The notes beneath the pieces are model-generated. The model had not been told where the DNA came from and did not search any database. It worked only from the letters and a program-made list of their open reading frames with translations. Shown here piece after piece: positions 11,821-23,749 of a DNA stretch of 64,000 bases (its first letter is position 1; each line of letters starts with the position of its first letter). Where the stretch lies: positions 6,262,001 through 6,326,000 of the forward strand of contig CP053155.1 of the NCBI GenBank assembly GCA_014607495.2, written 5' to 3'. Origin of the DNA: Carposina sasakii. Its lineage: Eukaryota; Arthropoda; Insecta; Lepidoptera; Carposinidae. The position numbers and the translations under genes were made by a program.

Positions 11821-11974
11821 TTTACTAACTTACAGCAAAACAAACGCCCAGTGGAAATAGTGAAATATGCTATTATTTAGCTTTTGTATGCACCTGTATA
11901 AATGCTACACCTCACTGCTATATTAATCTATATTATACATAAAATAAATTATATGTCACATTAAATTAAAATTA

Positions 11975-12177
11975 TTAGGCGCGGGTCAGACAGAAGAGAC
12001 GTAAGACGCGGACAAGGTGGAGACGATTCTTTCCTTCCTGCGTCGCGCCCGCGCCTCGTTCTTCTGTATGTTTTACGTCGCGACGCTTCTTTACATGTTG
12101 TATGAAAAGGACGTGGTAGAGACAAATGTCCGCGCCCCGTCTGCGTCTTACGTCTTTTCTGTCTGGCCCGCGCCTAA
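11975..12177. mobile_element. GC-rich TIR element, 203 bp
   Basis: It begins TTAGGCGCGGG, then CAGACAGAAGAGACG and TAAGACGC, and ends with the inverted copy of the same 35 bases with two mismatches. The middle holds further partial inverted copies (GCCCGCGCCTCGTTCTTCTG, TTTTACGTCGCG), which makes it strongly self-complementary. The two opposing open frames (11975-12232 minus, 12017-12211 plus) follow from that symmetry. No clear target duplication was seen. A non-autonomous DNA element is the most economical reading. Confidence 0.7.
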
Positions 12178-12518
12178 GGTAGCAGGTAGGGTGACCATAA
12201 GACGAACTTGAAAAGTGGACTGGAAAAGGCATTTATTCGATTATAGGACCCGATATCCAAATGATACGTGTTGCATATTTAGGTACTTCTTAATTTTAAA
12301 ATTATAATGAAAATCTTACCTCAGATGGATCTAGTCTATTTGCCCCTAATAGCGGTTGTGTTTGATTCAGTCGACCCTCGTCATCCATCTATCTTCAACA
12401 GCAAAGCACCACTGGTCAATTCCGCAGCATTCCTGAAAATGTGTAAATAGAATAATGTAGCAATCTAGTATATCTCATCAAACCTAAAAGGATAGGCAGG
12501 ATTTTTTATATATTTTTA
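12178..12518. other. Spacer without recognisable features
   Basis: AT-rich, with no open frame or repeat copy noted. Confidence 0.4.
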
Positions 12519-13497
12519 ACCCCCGACGGAAAAACGACAGGATGTTATAAGTTTTTCGTGTCTGTTTGTGTGTGTGTGTGTGTGTAAATGTGTATGTGTC
12601 TGTCTGTGGCATCGTAGCTCCCAAACGGATAATCCGATTTTAATGCGGTTTTTTTTGTAAGAAAGGTATATCAGTCGAGAGTGTTCGTAGCTATGTTTGG
12701 TGGAAATCAGTTCAGGTCTTCAAGGTCATCAGGTCGCTTGTTAGGTGTGATAGGAATGTTACACGCTCAGTTTGCTTGCAAGCATATGTGGGATCTGACA
12801 TTTGAAACACTAATGTCTTCTGGAACCACTGAGCTGGTCTGCTGTTAGGGCTCGAAGATAGGAGACGTAACCCTGGACTGCCTTTTAGTAAACCCATCGA
12901 GTTTGGGCTCGTTGGATTTGTCGTAACTAGTTCTCTTTATGTTTCTAATTGACGAGGACCTGATGCCGGAAATCAGGAACCTCTGAGCTGGTCTGATAAT
13001 AGGGCTCGAAGGTAGGAGACGTAACCCTGGTCTACCTTTTAGTAAACCCATCGAGTTTGGGCTCGTTGAATTTGTCTTGACTGGTTCTCTTCATGTTTCT
13101 AATTGACGAGGAGCTGATGCTGGAAATGGGATGTGGCGGATGAAACCCAGGAATGCAACGGATAAACCGATTTATATTTTTGCTGAAAATCTAGAATGAC
13201 CAAAGTTTAATCTTTATTGTTTCTTAATCTCTGCAATTCTCTCAGAGCCAGTTTCTCATGAGGATTGTTAAACAGCTTCCTTTGGCCGAGATCGCATATA
13301 GCGACCCCATCTAAACTTTTTACGCGGCGAAAAATAAAAGAAGTTAAATGAAAGAATGAAAAATTAAGGAGCTCCTTCTAGTCTGACATGCTTTAGTTGA
13401 TACTTATGTAGTGTTGAAAGTTATTTTTTGCTTTTTATAGGGTTTAGCATTTTAAAACTTTGGTCATAATGATTGCGTACCTATTTGTGTCGGGGGT
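12519..13497. mobile_element. ACCCCCGAC-ended element, 979 bp, with internal duplication
   Basis: The left end is ACCCCCGACG and the right end TGTCGGGGGT, a short terminal inverted repeat. The left part holds a GT microsatellite (12566-12586) and the phrase CATCGTAGCTCCCAAACGGAT, then CCGATTTTAATGCGG, familiar from a very common lepidopteran repeat. Inside are two tandem units of about 154 bp. The two minus-strand open frames (12712-12897, 12845-13051) are paralogous to each other only because of that duplication. No transposase is visible. Confidence 0.65.
12821..13128. repeat. Tandem duplication, two 154-bp units
   Basis: Unit 1 (12821-12974) and unit 2 (12975-13128) share GAGCTGGTCTG, AGGGCTCGAAG, TAGGAGACGTAACCCTGG, TTTTAGTAAACCCATCGAG, TTTGGGCTCGTTG and TTTCTAATTGACGAGGA. 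They differ by scattered substitutions, so the duplication is not very recent. Confidence 0.85.
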
Positions 13498-15330
13498 TTT
13501 TTTACAATTTTTATTTAATTTTTTTTTCTAAAATAAGGATTTGGTTTAAGAAAAAGAAAATAAAGCATCAATATTATATCATGGACAGGATAGTTGTTGA
13601 CTTTTGGATGAATGTAACAATATTTTTAGCATAATTTAATGTAATTATTTTAATTATTGCTTATTTCCTTTTGATAAATTTTTAATGTTCTCTTTTATTT
13701 TTCAATATATCTCGTCTATTGGTGGAGACAGCTTAATGGCATTGTACTGTCTATTGTTGCATTTTATTGTACTTAAGTAGCCTGTATGTCTTCCTAAAAT
13801 ATAAATAAATAATGTGTACCTATGCTAGACCTAACCAATGCAGGCAGATGAGAGGATATTTTAAACTTTAGCTATTATTTTTATAGTATAATAACCTTAT
13901 TTTGACCATATTTTGACACAGTATACCTAAACAAAACTACTCTGTCGAATCACTATAATAGCTCACAGATACAAATAAATATTTAATTAAATCTCTTGCC
14001 CATAACGCTATTTAAGATATATGTCTGAAATAGGTACTCGTATCTAGTAAAAAATAATTTAGTTCACCGACTTAGACAATTTAATTATCGCTCATAAAAC
14101 TTGACACAATTTTTTATATTCACTAATTAAAGTAAATCAAAAGACAACATGCAATGGCTAAATAACAACTTTTTAACTGTTACAAATAAAAAATAATTGC
14201 AGATATAAAATGTCTTGATCGATATCATTAAACTTAGCTAATGAAGGTATTTTTTATAAAAGAAAATTATACTTAGTTAAAATAAATGCCCACCTATTAC
14301 TTAAAAAAATCAAAACCAATTTTGAATTTAATGTGAATATATCTAATTTCTTAGTCCTGAAATAATAAGAAAAGGTAGAAAAGTTACTGTCGTAGTTAAA
14401 AGCGTCAATTAGGCAAATTTTAGTTTGGTTTTTTAGCTACGATATTTTTTTTGATACTGGAAAAATAAGGCACCTAATTCAGTAAATAGACTTGTGATGT
14501 ACCTAGTTTTGTGTTTTTAATTTATAAGCCCCATAAAGAAATGTCTACGTATTAGGAATTATAAGGAAAAATCTCTAAGAGATAAGCACGCCTTCGGACA
14601 TCTTTCTTGAGATAAAGAGTAATAATAAAAATGCTTAATTAGTACATGCGTTGGTGGGAAGCCTCTACGCATAAACTAGGAAAATAGTTTCATGGGCCAA
14701 AACTAGATGGCGTGAGTAGTCGTTTCGCGCACTTTTACAGTTCACCCAATATGTGATAATGTTCTATAATACGCTCAGTATTTTTTTAATCTGTTACATT
14801 TTTATCACTGTTCCTGTGTCCTATAAAATACAAGATAAAATGTTATATTATATAGAATCTGGTTTGATCCCAATGAAATTAATACAAATAGATAACAATA
14901 AGAAACTGAGTTTTGGTAAAAAGAAATAATCAAGTTTTATTTTAGCTAGTTAAATAATAATAATTATTACAGGGGGAGATATGTAGTTTTTTTTGTAGAC
15001 AAAAATTATAAAGTTTCTGGATTTTATATATATATTTTTATATACATATTTTACTTTTTGATGTTTTATAATAAGAATAAAAAACATATTTTGGATAGCA
15101 TAAAAATCTCAATTTGCAAAAATATTTAAGCGGTTGTTAAAAAATTACGTCGTGAAATTTATTAAAACCATATTAGTACTTTTGTTAAAATAATGGAAAT
15201 AGCCATTTTAGACTTTTCATAACAGCCGTCCCTCTAAATCTGTCTTAGTATATTTATTTTTGTCTACAAAATTATCTATGGTTAGACAAATGTTGCGCTT
15301 GATTGTATGTTGAAAAGTGTAAAGAAATTA
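13498..15330. other. Very AT-rich spacer
   Basis: No gene is seen. A weak inverted similarity (TTTGTAGACAAAAAT near 14994 and ATTTTTGTCTACAAAA near 15258) might mark the ends of an old AT-rich MITE, but it is too short to call. Confidence 0.35.
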
Positions 15331-15625
15331 ATTCCACGGGCAGACTTTGACGTCACACTTGATCAGCGACAGCGTGCAGACCAGCGCTGGAATGCGGCTA
15401 ACGGTGCCGCTCGCGACTCGTTCCCAGGCTCCGCAGCTACGATCGACACCGCCAGATAAGCCAACTCCTATACGAAACCCAATAAGCCATTTCCTTGAAA
15501 CTCGCACAAGAGCACTAAAACTACACAAAAAAGGCCGTGAATAAGGCGGGAGCGCGAAATAAGAATGGCCCCAATTCTGGGAAGGCTCGGCGGCGCCGAG
15601 GTAGTCTTTACATTCTATAATGATC
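15331..15625. promoter_or_regulatory. GC-rich patch with full CRE
   Basis: It includes a complete TGACGTCA at about 15349, a GGCGGGAGCGCGAAA string (E2F-like) and GGCTCGGCGGCGCC. It is open on the minus strand for 99 codons (15328-15627), but the translation is unrecognised. The context favours a regulatory or promoter patch over an exon. Confidence 0.3.
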
Positions 15626-16262
15626 ACTTTTTATAAATGGACCCTTAATGGCTTATCGAGGGGCTAAGAATACTGTATATCATACAATACAATAAGCGAA
15701 GGGACTTTGGTTTGCGGTCCACCGGAAATAACTGATCTGCACAAAACTTAACATAATATTTTTGTCATAAACTCCAGCATTAAGTATACATTATGATAGT
15801 GTATACGTTTTAGATATCGACGATTTAACAACGGAACTGTTGATGACAGCAAATAATGATCGACCGATAAAATAGAGTTGCCAACAAAGGTGAAATTCCA
15901 CCTACACGGTGATCGTTGCGACGTGTGTTGCAACTGCCGGCAGTTAATGAAGTTGTTTAAGGAGTGTGGATGCCTATTTGGTTAGAGGTTGCGGCAGTAT
16001 GGAGCTATATCCCTCGGTGGGAGGAAGTACGACGAAGGAAATGCTTATGAAATGTGCGCCCACGCTACGCCGGAAACGGAGGCGCACCACGCACTCGGCA
16101 ATGTTCATAGTTTGGCGGTTAGTAGGCGGCATCAACGAAATATTATTGACAATGATTTCTAATTTTAGTCATTAGTTGTAAGAATATTTTAAAATACACC
16201 CAGTAAATGTGGAGTTGATTAAAAGAGTCACTGGTTATGATAGCGGTATACGTCATGGAAAT
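15626..16262. other. Spacer with a GC-rich stretch
   Basis: A perfect 14-bp palindrome AACTGCCGGCAGTT sits at 15932-15945. The plus-strand open frame 15966-16175 is unrecognised. Confidence 0.3.
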
Positions 16263-16269
16263 GCTATGA

Positions 16270-16375
16270 CTGTGAGTCAGTGGTCGTCGCACGTGGTGCT
16301 GACGTCTCACCTGACTCATCACTAGACTAGTCTAATCTAGGAAAGGCACCACTATAATTTTCATTGACGTCAGAA
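16270..16375. promoter_or_regulatory. bZIP / E-box motif cluster, enhancer candidate
   Basis: Within about 100 bp lie TGAGTCA (16273, AP-1 type), CACGTG (16290, E-box), TGACGTC (16300, CRE type, preceded by GC as in a Maf half-site), TGACTCA (16312, AP-1 type) and TGACGTCA (16365, full CRE). There is no open frame. Spacing between the second and fourth motifs is near 10-12 bp, one helical turn. This density in AT-rich DNA is unlikely by chance. The target gene is unknown. Confidence 0.45.
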
Positions 16376-17635
16376 GGTACCGTCAAAGTGCCAGTGACTT
16401 CCGAATAAAAATAAAAACTAATTTTAGTTATCATTATCTATGTGCTTCATCGCACTATTGCGATTATTGCTAGGTACTTTAATACTTGGTTATACAAATT
16501 TTAAAGCATTTTAATATGCAGAATTTAATAAAATCTGTATTTTGAAAGGTTATATCAGGTCAGGTATTAAGGCGGTAATTTGGTACGTTATAAAATTATC
16601 TGTTGGTAACAAAATAACTTTTTTAAATTACAGAACACTATTATGAAAGTTGCAATTTACCGAACTTTTTAGTTCATTATAAAGTGGAATAGTTATGTGT
16701 AGCAGTTATTGGATTCATCAATGTAGATTTACTATCTTTAACGTTCCAAGTTTAAAAATGTATCTACATAAATATTAAAGATTAAATTAAATTTTACATA
16801 TTATTGTTAAGTACCTACTATCTAACTGCCAAGACTACGTTAAACTTAAGTTTCCATTATTCGTAAAAGCTTACAATACATTAAGTAATTATTTACGAAT
16901 AAAGTTATCTAATTGCCTAAGAAGAATTTGGAGTATTGTATTTACGAAAACAACCAACTCCGGAGGGTTAATTTGAGCATAACTAGAATAATAAAATAGT
17001 GCAGAGATAGTGTGCGAACTGGCGCGGACGATAGACGTCATGGGCCGGTGACGTACGTCCTGTCAGCGAAGCGCCGCCACCGTCACATCTTATTGTTTCT
17101 ACATTAGAAGGTACACGTAACTACATTTGACAAATATCACTATCGATATCTATGCAAATTTATTTTACATTATCACGATGGTAAAATATGTTTCCCACGC
17201 GATAAATGAATAATAAAATAGTCAATGACGATATAATAGTCAACACAAATACTTTTATACATTGGCGAAGAAAATTTACAAACTACCCGCAATTAGTATA
17301 TTTTTTAAAACATTTTAATTTAATTTTTATTTAATTTAATTAAATCGGCTATAAAATTATTACGTAGATTATTTAAAATAAATATTAAGAAATCTATCTT
17401 ACGATACAGTCGGTCACACTCCAATGATAAGGAACCACTATTTCACTATACACCATAATTTTCACAGTTAACGAATTCAAAAACAGTTAGGTAGATGGTT
17501 CACTCAAGTTTCCAGCACATCACGCAAAGTCCGAGCTCAACTAGTTCAGTGTTCACTAAACAACGTGATAATACAAAAAGAAGTCAGAGGTTATGATGTT
17601 ATCGAGGGAGACATGAATATTCGAAGACGCGAGGA
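16376..17635. other. AT-rich spacer with CRE-containing GC patch at 17010-17090
   Basis: The patch holds TAGACGTCATGGG and GGTGACGTACGTCC, echoing the CRE content at 16.3 kb. The rest is AT-rich and unremarkable. Confidence 0.3.
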
Positions 17636-18350
17636 TCACGAGTGAACGGTCGGCGTAGCATCGAGCGGCGGCGTGAATGGAATGTCCGACATTTTATGAA
17701 TCAAGAGACGTCGCTCATTGACCTGGCTGTGCTAGCAGCAGCCGCCGTCGCCGCAGGCACAGCTCGGGCCCGCTCGCAGCGCCGGTTCCGGCCCGCCAGG
17801 AAGTGACGTTCCGACCGAACATGGCGGCGAGCTCGCAGGAAGTGCGCAGCTTACCTATTGGGACGATTCCTGCGCACCACCATCAGCTGCAGCTCGCACG
17901 AGCCCGCATGCGACGATACCGATATCCGCAAAACTGCGCGCGATCACAACTTGCGAATAAATTATTCGTGCTGTTATCTAAAAATATTCGTGTGCGACGC
18001 AAGAGTAGTCGGAGCCCGCTACGCGAGCGGACACGGAGTTGCACACGCGAACTGCTTCCCCGCTGCGGGGAGACTGATGAGGGCAGGCCGCGCCGGCGCC
18101 GGCGGAGGCTCCGACGCACGAGCATACCACCGGCCGTCCCTGTCGCAGAACGGGCGGTGGCAGGCGTGCGAATGGGACGACGGTATCTCATTATCACTGC
18201 GCCGACTCGTGAACACCAATAGACCGCGGAGTAGGGAAAACAAAATATTCGTTCGACCTTCAATTTCACGCACACTAGCACAGTTCCGTCGCGCAGGCAC
18301 ACACTGAGGCGCGCGGAGGCTCGCAAACTGCCGCGACTGTGCTACTTTTG
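17636..18350. promoter_or_regulatory. CpG island with ETS and YY1/Pho motifs, promoter candidate
   Basis: A CpG-dense block with CAGGAAGTGACG (17797, ETS plus CRE half), ATGGCGGC (17821, YY1/Pho core, preceded by AAC) and a second CAGGAAGTG (17836), all within 50 bp. That arrangement is typical of core promoters of broadly expressed genes. Long open frames exist in three frames on both strands (for example 17803-18222 and 17858-18307 plus; 17883-18326 minus), are Arg/Ser-rich and unrecognised, so I do not call a protein. The direction of any transcription is not evident. Confidence 0.42.
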
Positions 18351-20740
18351 ACAATTTTTTGAAAACCGACATGCAATACCACCGCCACGTGGCGCTTCCT
18401 CCACTGACACTTCATCCATCGTATTATACGCCAATCGACAAACATATTTATCAACATAAAATAACCGACATAATCAATCTAAATTTACAAAAAATCAAGC
18501 TTTGTAGGTACCTAAGTAGATTAGATTTGCATTTTTGTCAGACAGTTTTCTGTAATGTAGGTTATGAAGCAATACTAATTATTATAAAATCATAATTTCA
18601 TAAATACAGAATGTTTCAATACATAGAATTGTCCATCCATTTTGTATGTTTACCTAAAAACTGTTAATATTTTTATGTTTAGGTAAGATGGCAAAGAGAG
18701 GCCTATCATTCTCATATTAGCGCCGCCATTTGGAAATAATATGTAGGTACATATTCAGATATTTTACGTACCAATACAGGAAATAATAAAATGTGCCAAA
18801 ACATCAAATACTTCATCTATAATGATGTTCTAAATTATAATTATATTTGATTACTAACCTATGGACTTATTTGCCTGAAATTAATATTTTTATTATATTT
18901 TTTTATTATTAAAGGCAAACAAATAAAAAGGTTTGGTATACTTTTAGCAATTCAATTTTAGATATTGTAAAAGTACTTACTTACTTTTCTAATAAGTATA
19001 ATTTTAGTGGCGGCGGTAGTGTAGAAGCCCCCTCTAAACAATCCACATTGCAATTTGTTTGTTTTTAACTTCTAATAGTAGAATATTGTTTTTTTTTTAT
19101 CACAAACCTTGAATCTCCTATACACAGTTAAAATTTAAGTAAAGTAAAAGTAATCTACTTCTATATTAAAAATATACATAATATAGCAGTAAATAAAATG
19201 CATTGGCTTAGGTATAATAATAAAATATAAATAACTAGGTATATCTATTTTTTTCTGCTTTAGTATTTAGAAGATTTAAATTTGAGATACTATTAAATAG
19301 ACATATTTTATTTTTACAAATATTTTAGGTTTACCAACTTTGATCTAAATATACTTAAATAATATTATTAAGAATTTTTTAAGTTGGCAGTCTGATTAGA
19401 GTATTAAAATTAAGTTGTACAATTAAATAAATATTACATATTCCATTTTTATTTCATTTAAAGGGATATTGAAAGTATACAACTACCATTGATATATAAT
19501 TAACGCAGTCATAATAAACATTACCTTTACCTACTAGCTTTCAAAGTGGTTGGACTTACCTAATCAATTTTTTCTAGGTAGGTAAGTTTTAAAATTTAAG
19601 TATGTTTTTTACTGGGACCTTAGAAAACGTGCTAGTAGGTATGAACTTATTTCAATATAATGTTATAAAGGTAGAAATAAAATAATTAATTAGATACAAT
19701 AAGGTACATGTTTCTCTAAATTAAATTATATTCGTAATTCTTATTCTGTTTGTTGATGTTAACATACTGTCTGTACTGTCTTAAAAGAAGTATTATTTTA
19801 AAATATTATTAGATATTTTTATTTAATTTATACACTATTTAATATTATTATTATTTTAAATTATTATTAAAATATGCCTTACAAAATATCAGGAATTTAA
19901 GTCTAGATTAAGAAAATTTTCTTGCAACACCTTTTTAGTATTTTTGTGCACCATAAATCACAATCTATTAATAATTTGATTATTTTTATTAGTATTATAT
20001 ATAATTTTTATTAGTAATTACTAAAGACAATAAAGTATCACTCATATAATTAATTTACTAACTATTGCTTACTTTACTAATCTGATTAAGATAAAAGGTA
20101 CCAATGTTTCTCAATTCTCAATCTCAATTTGAATCAAGATTATTTCATATTGATTAGATTACCAATTAAAATTTAAAAAGCCGTTTCTTTTAAATAAAAG
20201 CTGGATACATTTAAATTGGTTATTAGGTAATCATTACCTTCTTAAATAGGTAGTTAAAAACCAAAAAATCAAGAATTGATGAAGGATGTGAAATTAATTC
20301 ATATAATTTATTTTAATTAAAATTATGTAGTTACATAAGTAGGTATCTAGACCAGAAAAATAATACCCAGGCACCTGCGTTGGTAAAATAAACACAAAAC
20401 TTATGAGACTTGGGTAGATCCTACCTACTAAGTGATCACTTTAGATAGGTATAATGAAAATAATACTATTTAACTAAAAAAATATAAATTATTATTTTAC
20501 TGGGTATAAATCACCAAAGCCAGGGACATCCCAGGCACCTATCCTAGGTGTTTATTTAAAGTGCCAAAGTAGAGTTTGAATTTTTGTTTATATTTCTTTA
20601 TTTTCAGATAAAACAAGTAAACAAAATTTTATAAAATGTAACAAAGACACACCCTCTTAATATAGAAATAGAATAAATATCAAAAATACTATACATATAC
20701 ATTAAAAACAAACAAAATATAACGTGCAATGAAGTTTATT
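18351..20740. other. Extremely AT-rich tract
   Basis: About 2.4 kb of AT-rich DNA with runs of A/T and TATT/AATA words (densest 19080-20120) and TAGGTA/TACCTA hexamers. There is no gene or element with defined ends. Base composition would suit a matrix-attachment-like or simply unconstrained region. Confidence 0.4.
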
Positions 20741-20811
20741 ACGGTATCGGAGTGCTTCTCGGATAGTATGGAGAAAATGCGGGTAAAGGGTAAAAATTAT
20801 TATTTTTTATT

Positions 20812-20965
20812 TTTTTTTTCAACTGCGCCCTATAGGCGCTGAGTGCTTCTGAGGGTAGCAATAAAAAAAGTGCGCGAAAAGTGCGTAAAAGTGTTGCCAC
20901 ACGCAGCGCATGTCCTGCGCCTTAGTCGTGCCAAGTCATGCAGTCGACGCGCTCGTACGTGCTCG
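20812..20965. promoter_or_regulatory. Small GC-rich patch
   Basis: It contains AAAAAGTGCGCGAAAAGTGC then GTAAAAGTG, and CGCAGCGCATGTCC, after a poly-T run. GTGCG/AAAAGTG repeats are common in arthropod 5' leaders, so a noncoding first exon is imaginable, without proof. Confidence 0.22.
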
Positions 20966-21851
20966 CTTATGTGTCAAATTATATTTTTATTTCATATATC
21001 TATTGTAAGTTTATATATTTAATAGATTTTTGTAATAAAATAATTTAGTGAAATTAATTAATTAAGAAATTTTATCATTTAGGTAGATAGAAGTCTACTT
21101 AATTAGCAAACTAATTTAAATGTTTTAGAGACTATAGGTACCTACATATATTAAAATATTTACGTAATTGATTAAAAATTAATAATTTGAATAAATATAA
21201 ATAATTGAGGGGATGAAAAAAATTTTAATATAAAAAAATACTCAGTAAGAATAAAATGGCGGACAGCGTTTGAAAATAAAATACTTACTTAGGTATAACT
21301 TAGCCAAGTAAGTAGGTAGGTAAATGACAAAATATCTGAATGCATTCAGATCATGATGTCTTGAAATGTGGGGCGTGTAAATGGTGTCGGAATCCAACGC
21401 TGTTATCTATGCAGGGCTGTGCCTATCTAATCTTGCTCTCCCACTTCGCCTCCTAGATAAAACGCACTTTTTAAAATATTTCATTTCACTAGGTATTTAC
21501 CTACTTTCATGAGGAAAGAAACATTTGAAAAATAGACGAAGTTTATTCATCAAAAGTTGATGAATTGCATTCATTATCATTATTTGATGTGTAGGTAAAC
21601 CTAAACACCTAAAGGAGATAAATAAATAAATAGGTAGATAAATAACTTATAGGTAGGTATGACCTTTTGAAGTCCGAATAAAATAGTACCTAATATTATT
21701 TTGAATTATTTTTTTATGTTTAAAATAGGTAAGATGAATGTCACCATTTCTTTCTTTAAAAAAAAAATCGTACTTAAGCTAAGACAGAACGGGAATAATA
21801 TTATTACTTAAGTAATACATTACTTATTATGTAATAACCTTATTATTTAAA
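20966..21851. other. AT-rich spacer
   Basis: No gene is seen; TAGGTA motifs are frequent. Confidence 0.4.
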
Positions 21852-22648
21852 ATAGTGGACGCCCGCGACTCCGTCCGCGTGGACTACAGAAAAAATAAAA
21901 AGTAGCCTATATGTTAAGTGTAAAAAGTAGCCTATATGTTATCGCGGTTGTCGTAAAAAATTAATTCACGTTTGTCCCCTTCCCGTGGGAATTTCGGGAA
22001 ATCCGTTCCCAGTGCTTCCTCGGGGTCCCAAATAAACATATATGCTCAACTTCAGATTCACATGTTTAACCGTTTTCGTAAAAAATAAATAATTCCCGTT
22101 GGTCTCCTTCCCGTGGGAATTTCGGGAAATCCGTTCTAGTGTTTCCTCGCAGTCCCTAATGAACATATATGCCCAATTTCAGCTTCATATGTATAGCGGT
22201 TTTCGTAAAAACTATGAATTCCCGTTTGTCCCCTTCCCGTGGGAATTTCGGGAAATCCGTTTTTAGTCCTCCCTCGCTGTCCCCAATGAACATATATGCC
22301 CGATTTCAGCTTCATATGTATAGCGGTTTTCGTAAAAACTATGAATTCCCGTTTGTCCCCTTCCCGTGGGAATTTCGGGAAATCCGTTTTTAGTCCTCCC
22401 TCGCTGTCCCCAATGAACATATATGCCCGATTTCAGCTTCATATGTATAGCGGTTTTCGTAAAAAATATAGAATTCCCGTTGGTCGCCTTCCCGTGGGAA
22501 TATCGGGAAATTCTTATAGCCTATGTTCATCCAGGTCCAATAAGGATTCTAACGGTGAAAGAATTTTTGAAATCGGTCCAGTAGTTTTTGAGCCTATTCA
22601 TTACAACCAAACAAACAAAGTTTTCCTCTTTATAATATTAGTGTAGAT
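21852..22648 (+). repeat. LINE-type 3'-end repeat with internal tandem array
   Basis: The head GTGGACGCCCGCGACTCCG and the phrase AGTAGCCTATATGTTA match family A and RTE-type tails. The end AATCGGTCCAGTAGTTTTTG, then TTTATAATATTAGTGTAGAT, is the usual RTE tail. In between, the body is expanded by a 127-bp tandem repeat. Open frames on both strands here (22136-22420 minus, 22296-22646 plus) are produced by the repeat and are not genes. Confidence 0.75.
21950..22520. repeat. 127-bp tandem repeat, about 4.5 units
   Basis: The core TCCCGTGGGAAT, then TTCGGGAAAT, recurs starting at 21981, 22109, 22235, 22362 and 22490, spacings of 128, 126, 127 and 128 bp. Units also share AACATATATGCCC, TTCAGCTTCATATGTATAGC and GGTTTTCGTAAAAA. 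Units 3 and 4 are nearly identical; the first and last are more diverged, as expected if internal units were duplicated last. Confidence 0.93.
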
Positions 22649-23749
22649 TACCTACTTAGGCACCTAGATATGTAGGTACTTCATGCAATAATAATTCAGA
22701 TATAGAGGTAGGTAATATGTTTGCTTTTATTTCGAACTTCTTAAAGCATCGTAATCTATTCATTTTTGTTTGTTTTCTTACTCATCTACCCGCATTTAGA
22801 ATGATTGAACAGAGACATATTTAACTTTTCTTAACTTAAATACTTTAAAATAAAAAGGGTTAAGTAGGTACTTTACTCTCAATTAATACCTATATATTTT
22901 AGATACTCTACTGGGTACCTACCTCCTTAAATAATAATCAGAATTTATATTATAAAAAGGTGATTCTACTTTTTATTAAATTTTCATTATTAATAAGAAC
23001 ACACACACATATATATAAACACGGCTGTTTATGTGTATAGTTACCTACCATTCCCAAAATTCGGTATCGATTCAGAATTTATGTACCTAAACGTAGAACG
23101 TAACATCGAATGCTCGCTTCGAGCATACGGTGCGAACGAGTAATCGCGAATTGAAGGCTCTGCAACCGATCAAAATGACGCGACAAAGCAAACAGATACC
23201 TACTAACTGTGTTTAAAAACAAATTAATATTTTTTATTACAAATTAATAATACCTTAGTACATACTTTTCAGTAGTTTCAGGTGATGGGATTAATAATAT
23301 TCCTATAATATACCTATAGAGTCTATATTATTGTGACTATTGTTAAGTCGTACGTTGGTTAGTATCTACCAACAGGTGCTTTAAGTATTCCGTGCTCTAG
23401 GATAATTTATTATCCGAGTGGAGAAACTAAATAAAACAACTAGGAAATGTCGATAGCATAAGGTCGGAGAGTGCCAAAAAATTAAGATTTTGATAGAGTT
23501 CGTGTGATGTCCATATATAGACACATACGAGTAGTAAATTACACGTCACCCTGCTGTGGGTATTTATATCTATTGACACCTAACTTTTTACTCTACCCAC
23601 TTGAGCATATAGAGTATTAGGAATTGAAGGTACATAAATATTATAAGGTGTAGCTTTTAGACTAGTTAAGATTACTCCTTGAATGGAACATCAAAAAACA
23701 AAAGCTTCTTTTAAAAATTCGCTAGTTAGCTATAGTTATCCAGAGACTA
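22649..23749. other. AT-rich spacer
   Basis: No gene is seen. A CA/TA simple run sits at 23001-23020 and a small CG-containing patch at 23095-23190. Confidence 0.4.

Noticed and set aside
14987..15275. AT-rich MITE bounded by TTTGTAGACAAAAAT inverted words
   Set aside because: Only about 15 bp match and AT-rich DNA yields such matches by chance. There is no target duplication or second copy.
17803..18372. Four overlapping frames of 117-149 codons
   Set aside because: They overlap in several frames on both strands within a CpG island, so they follow from composition. None resembles a family.
21950..22520. Regularly spaced repeats, CRISPR-like at first glance
   Set aside because: The whole 127-bp unit is repeated, not short repeats with unique spacers, and the surroundings are LINE sequence in a eukaryotic genome.
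22136..22646. Repetitive proteins on both strands
   Set aside because: They are produced by the 127-bp array; the unit length does not preserve a frame and no start context is conserved.
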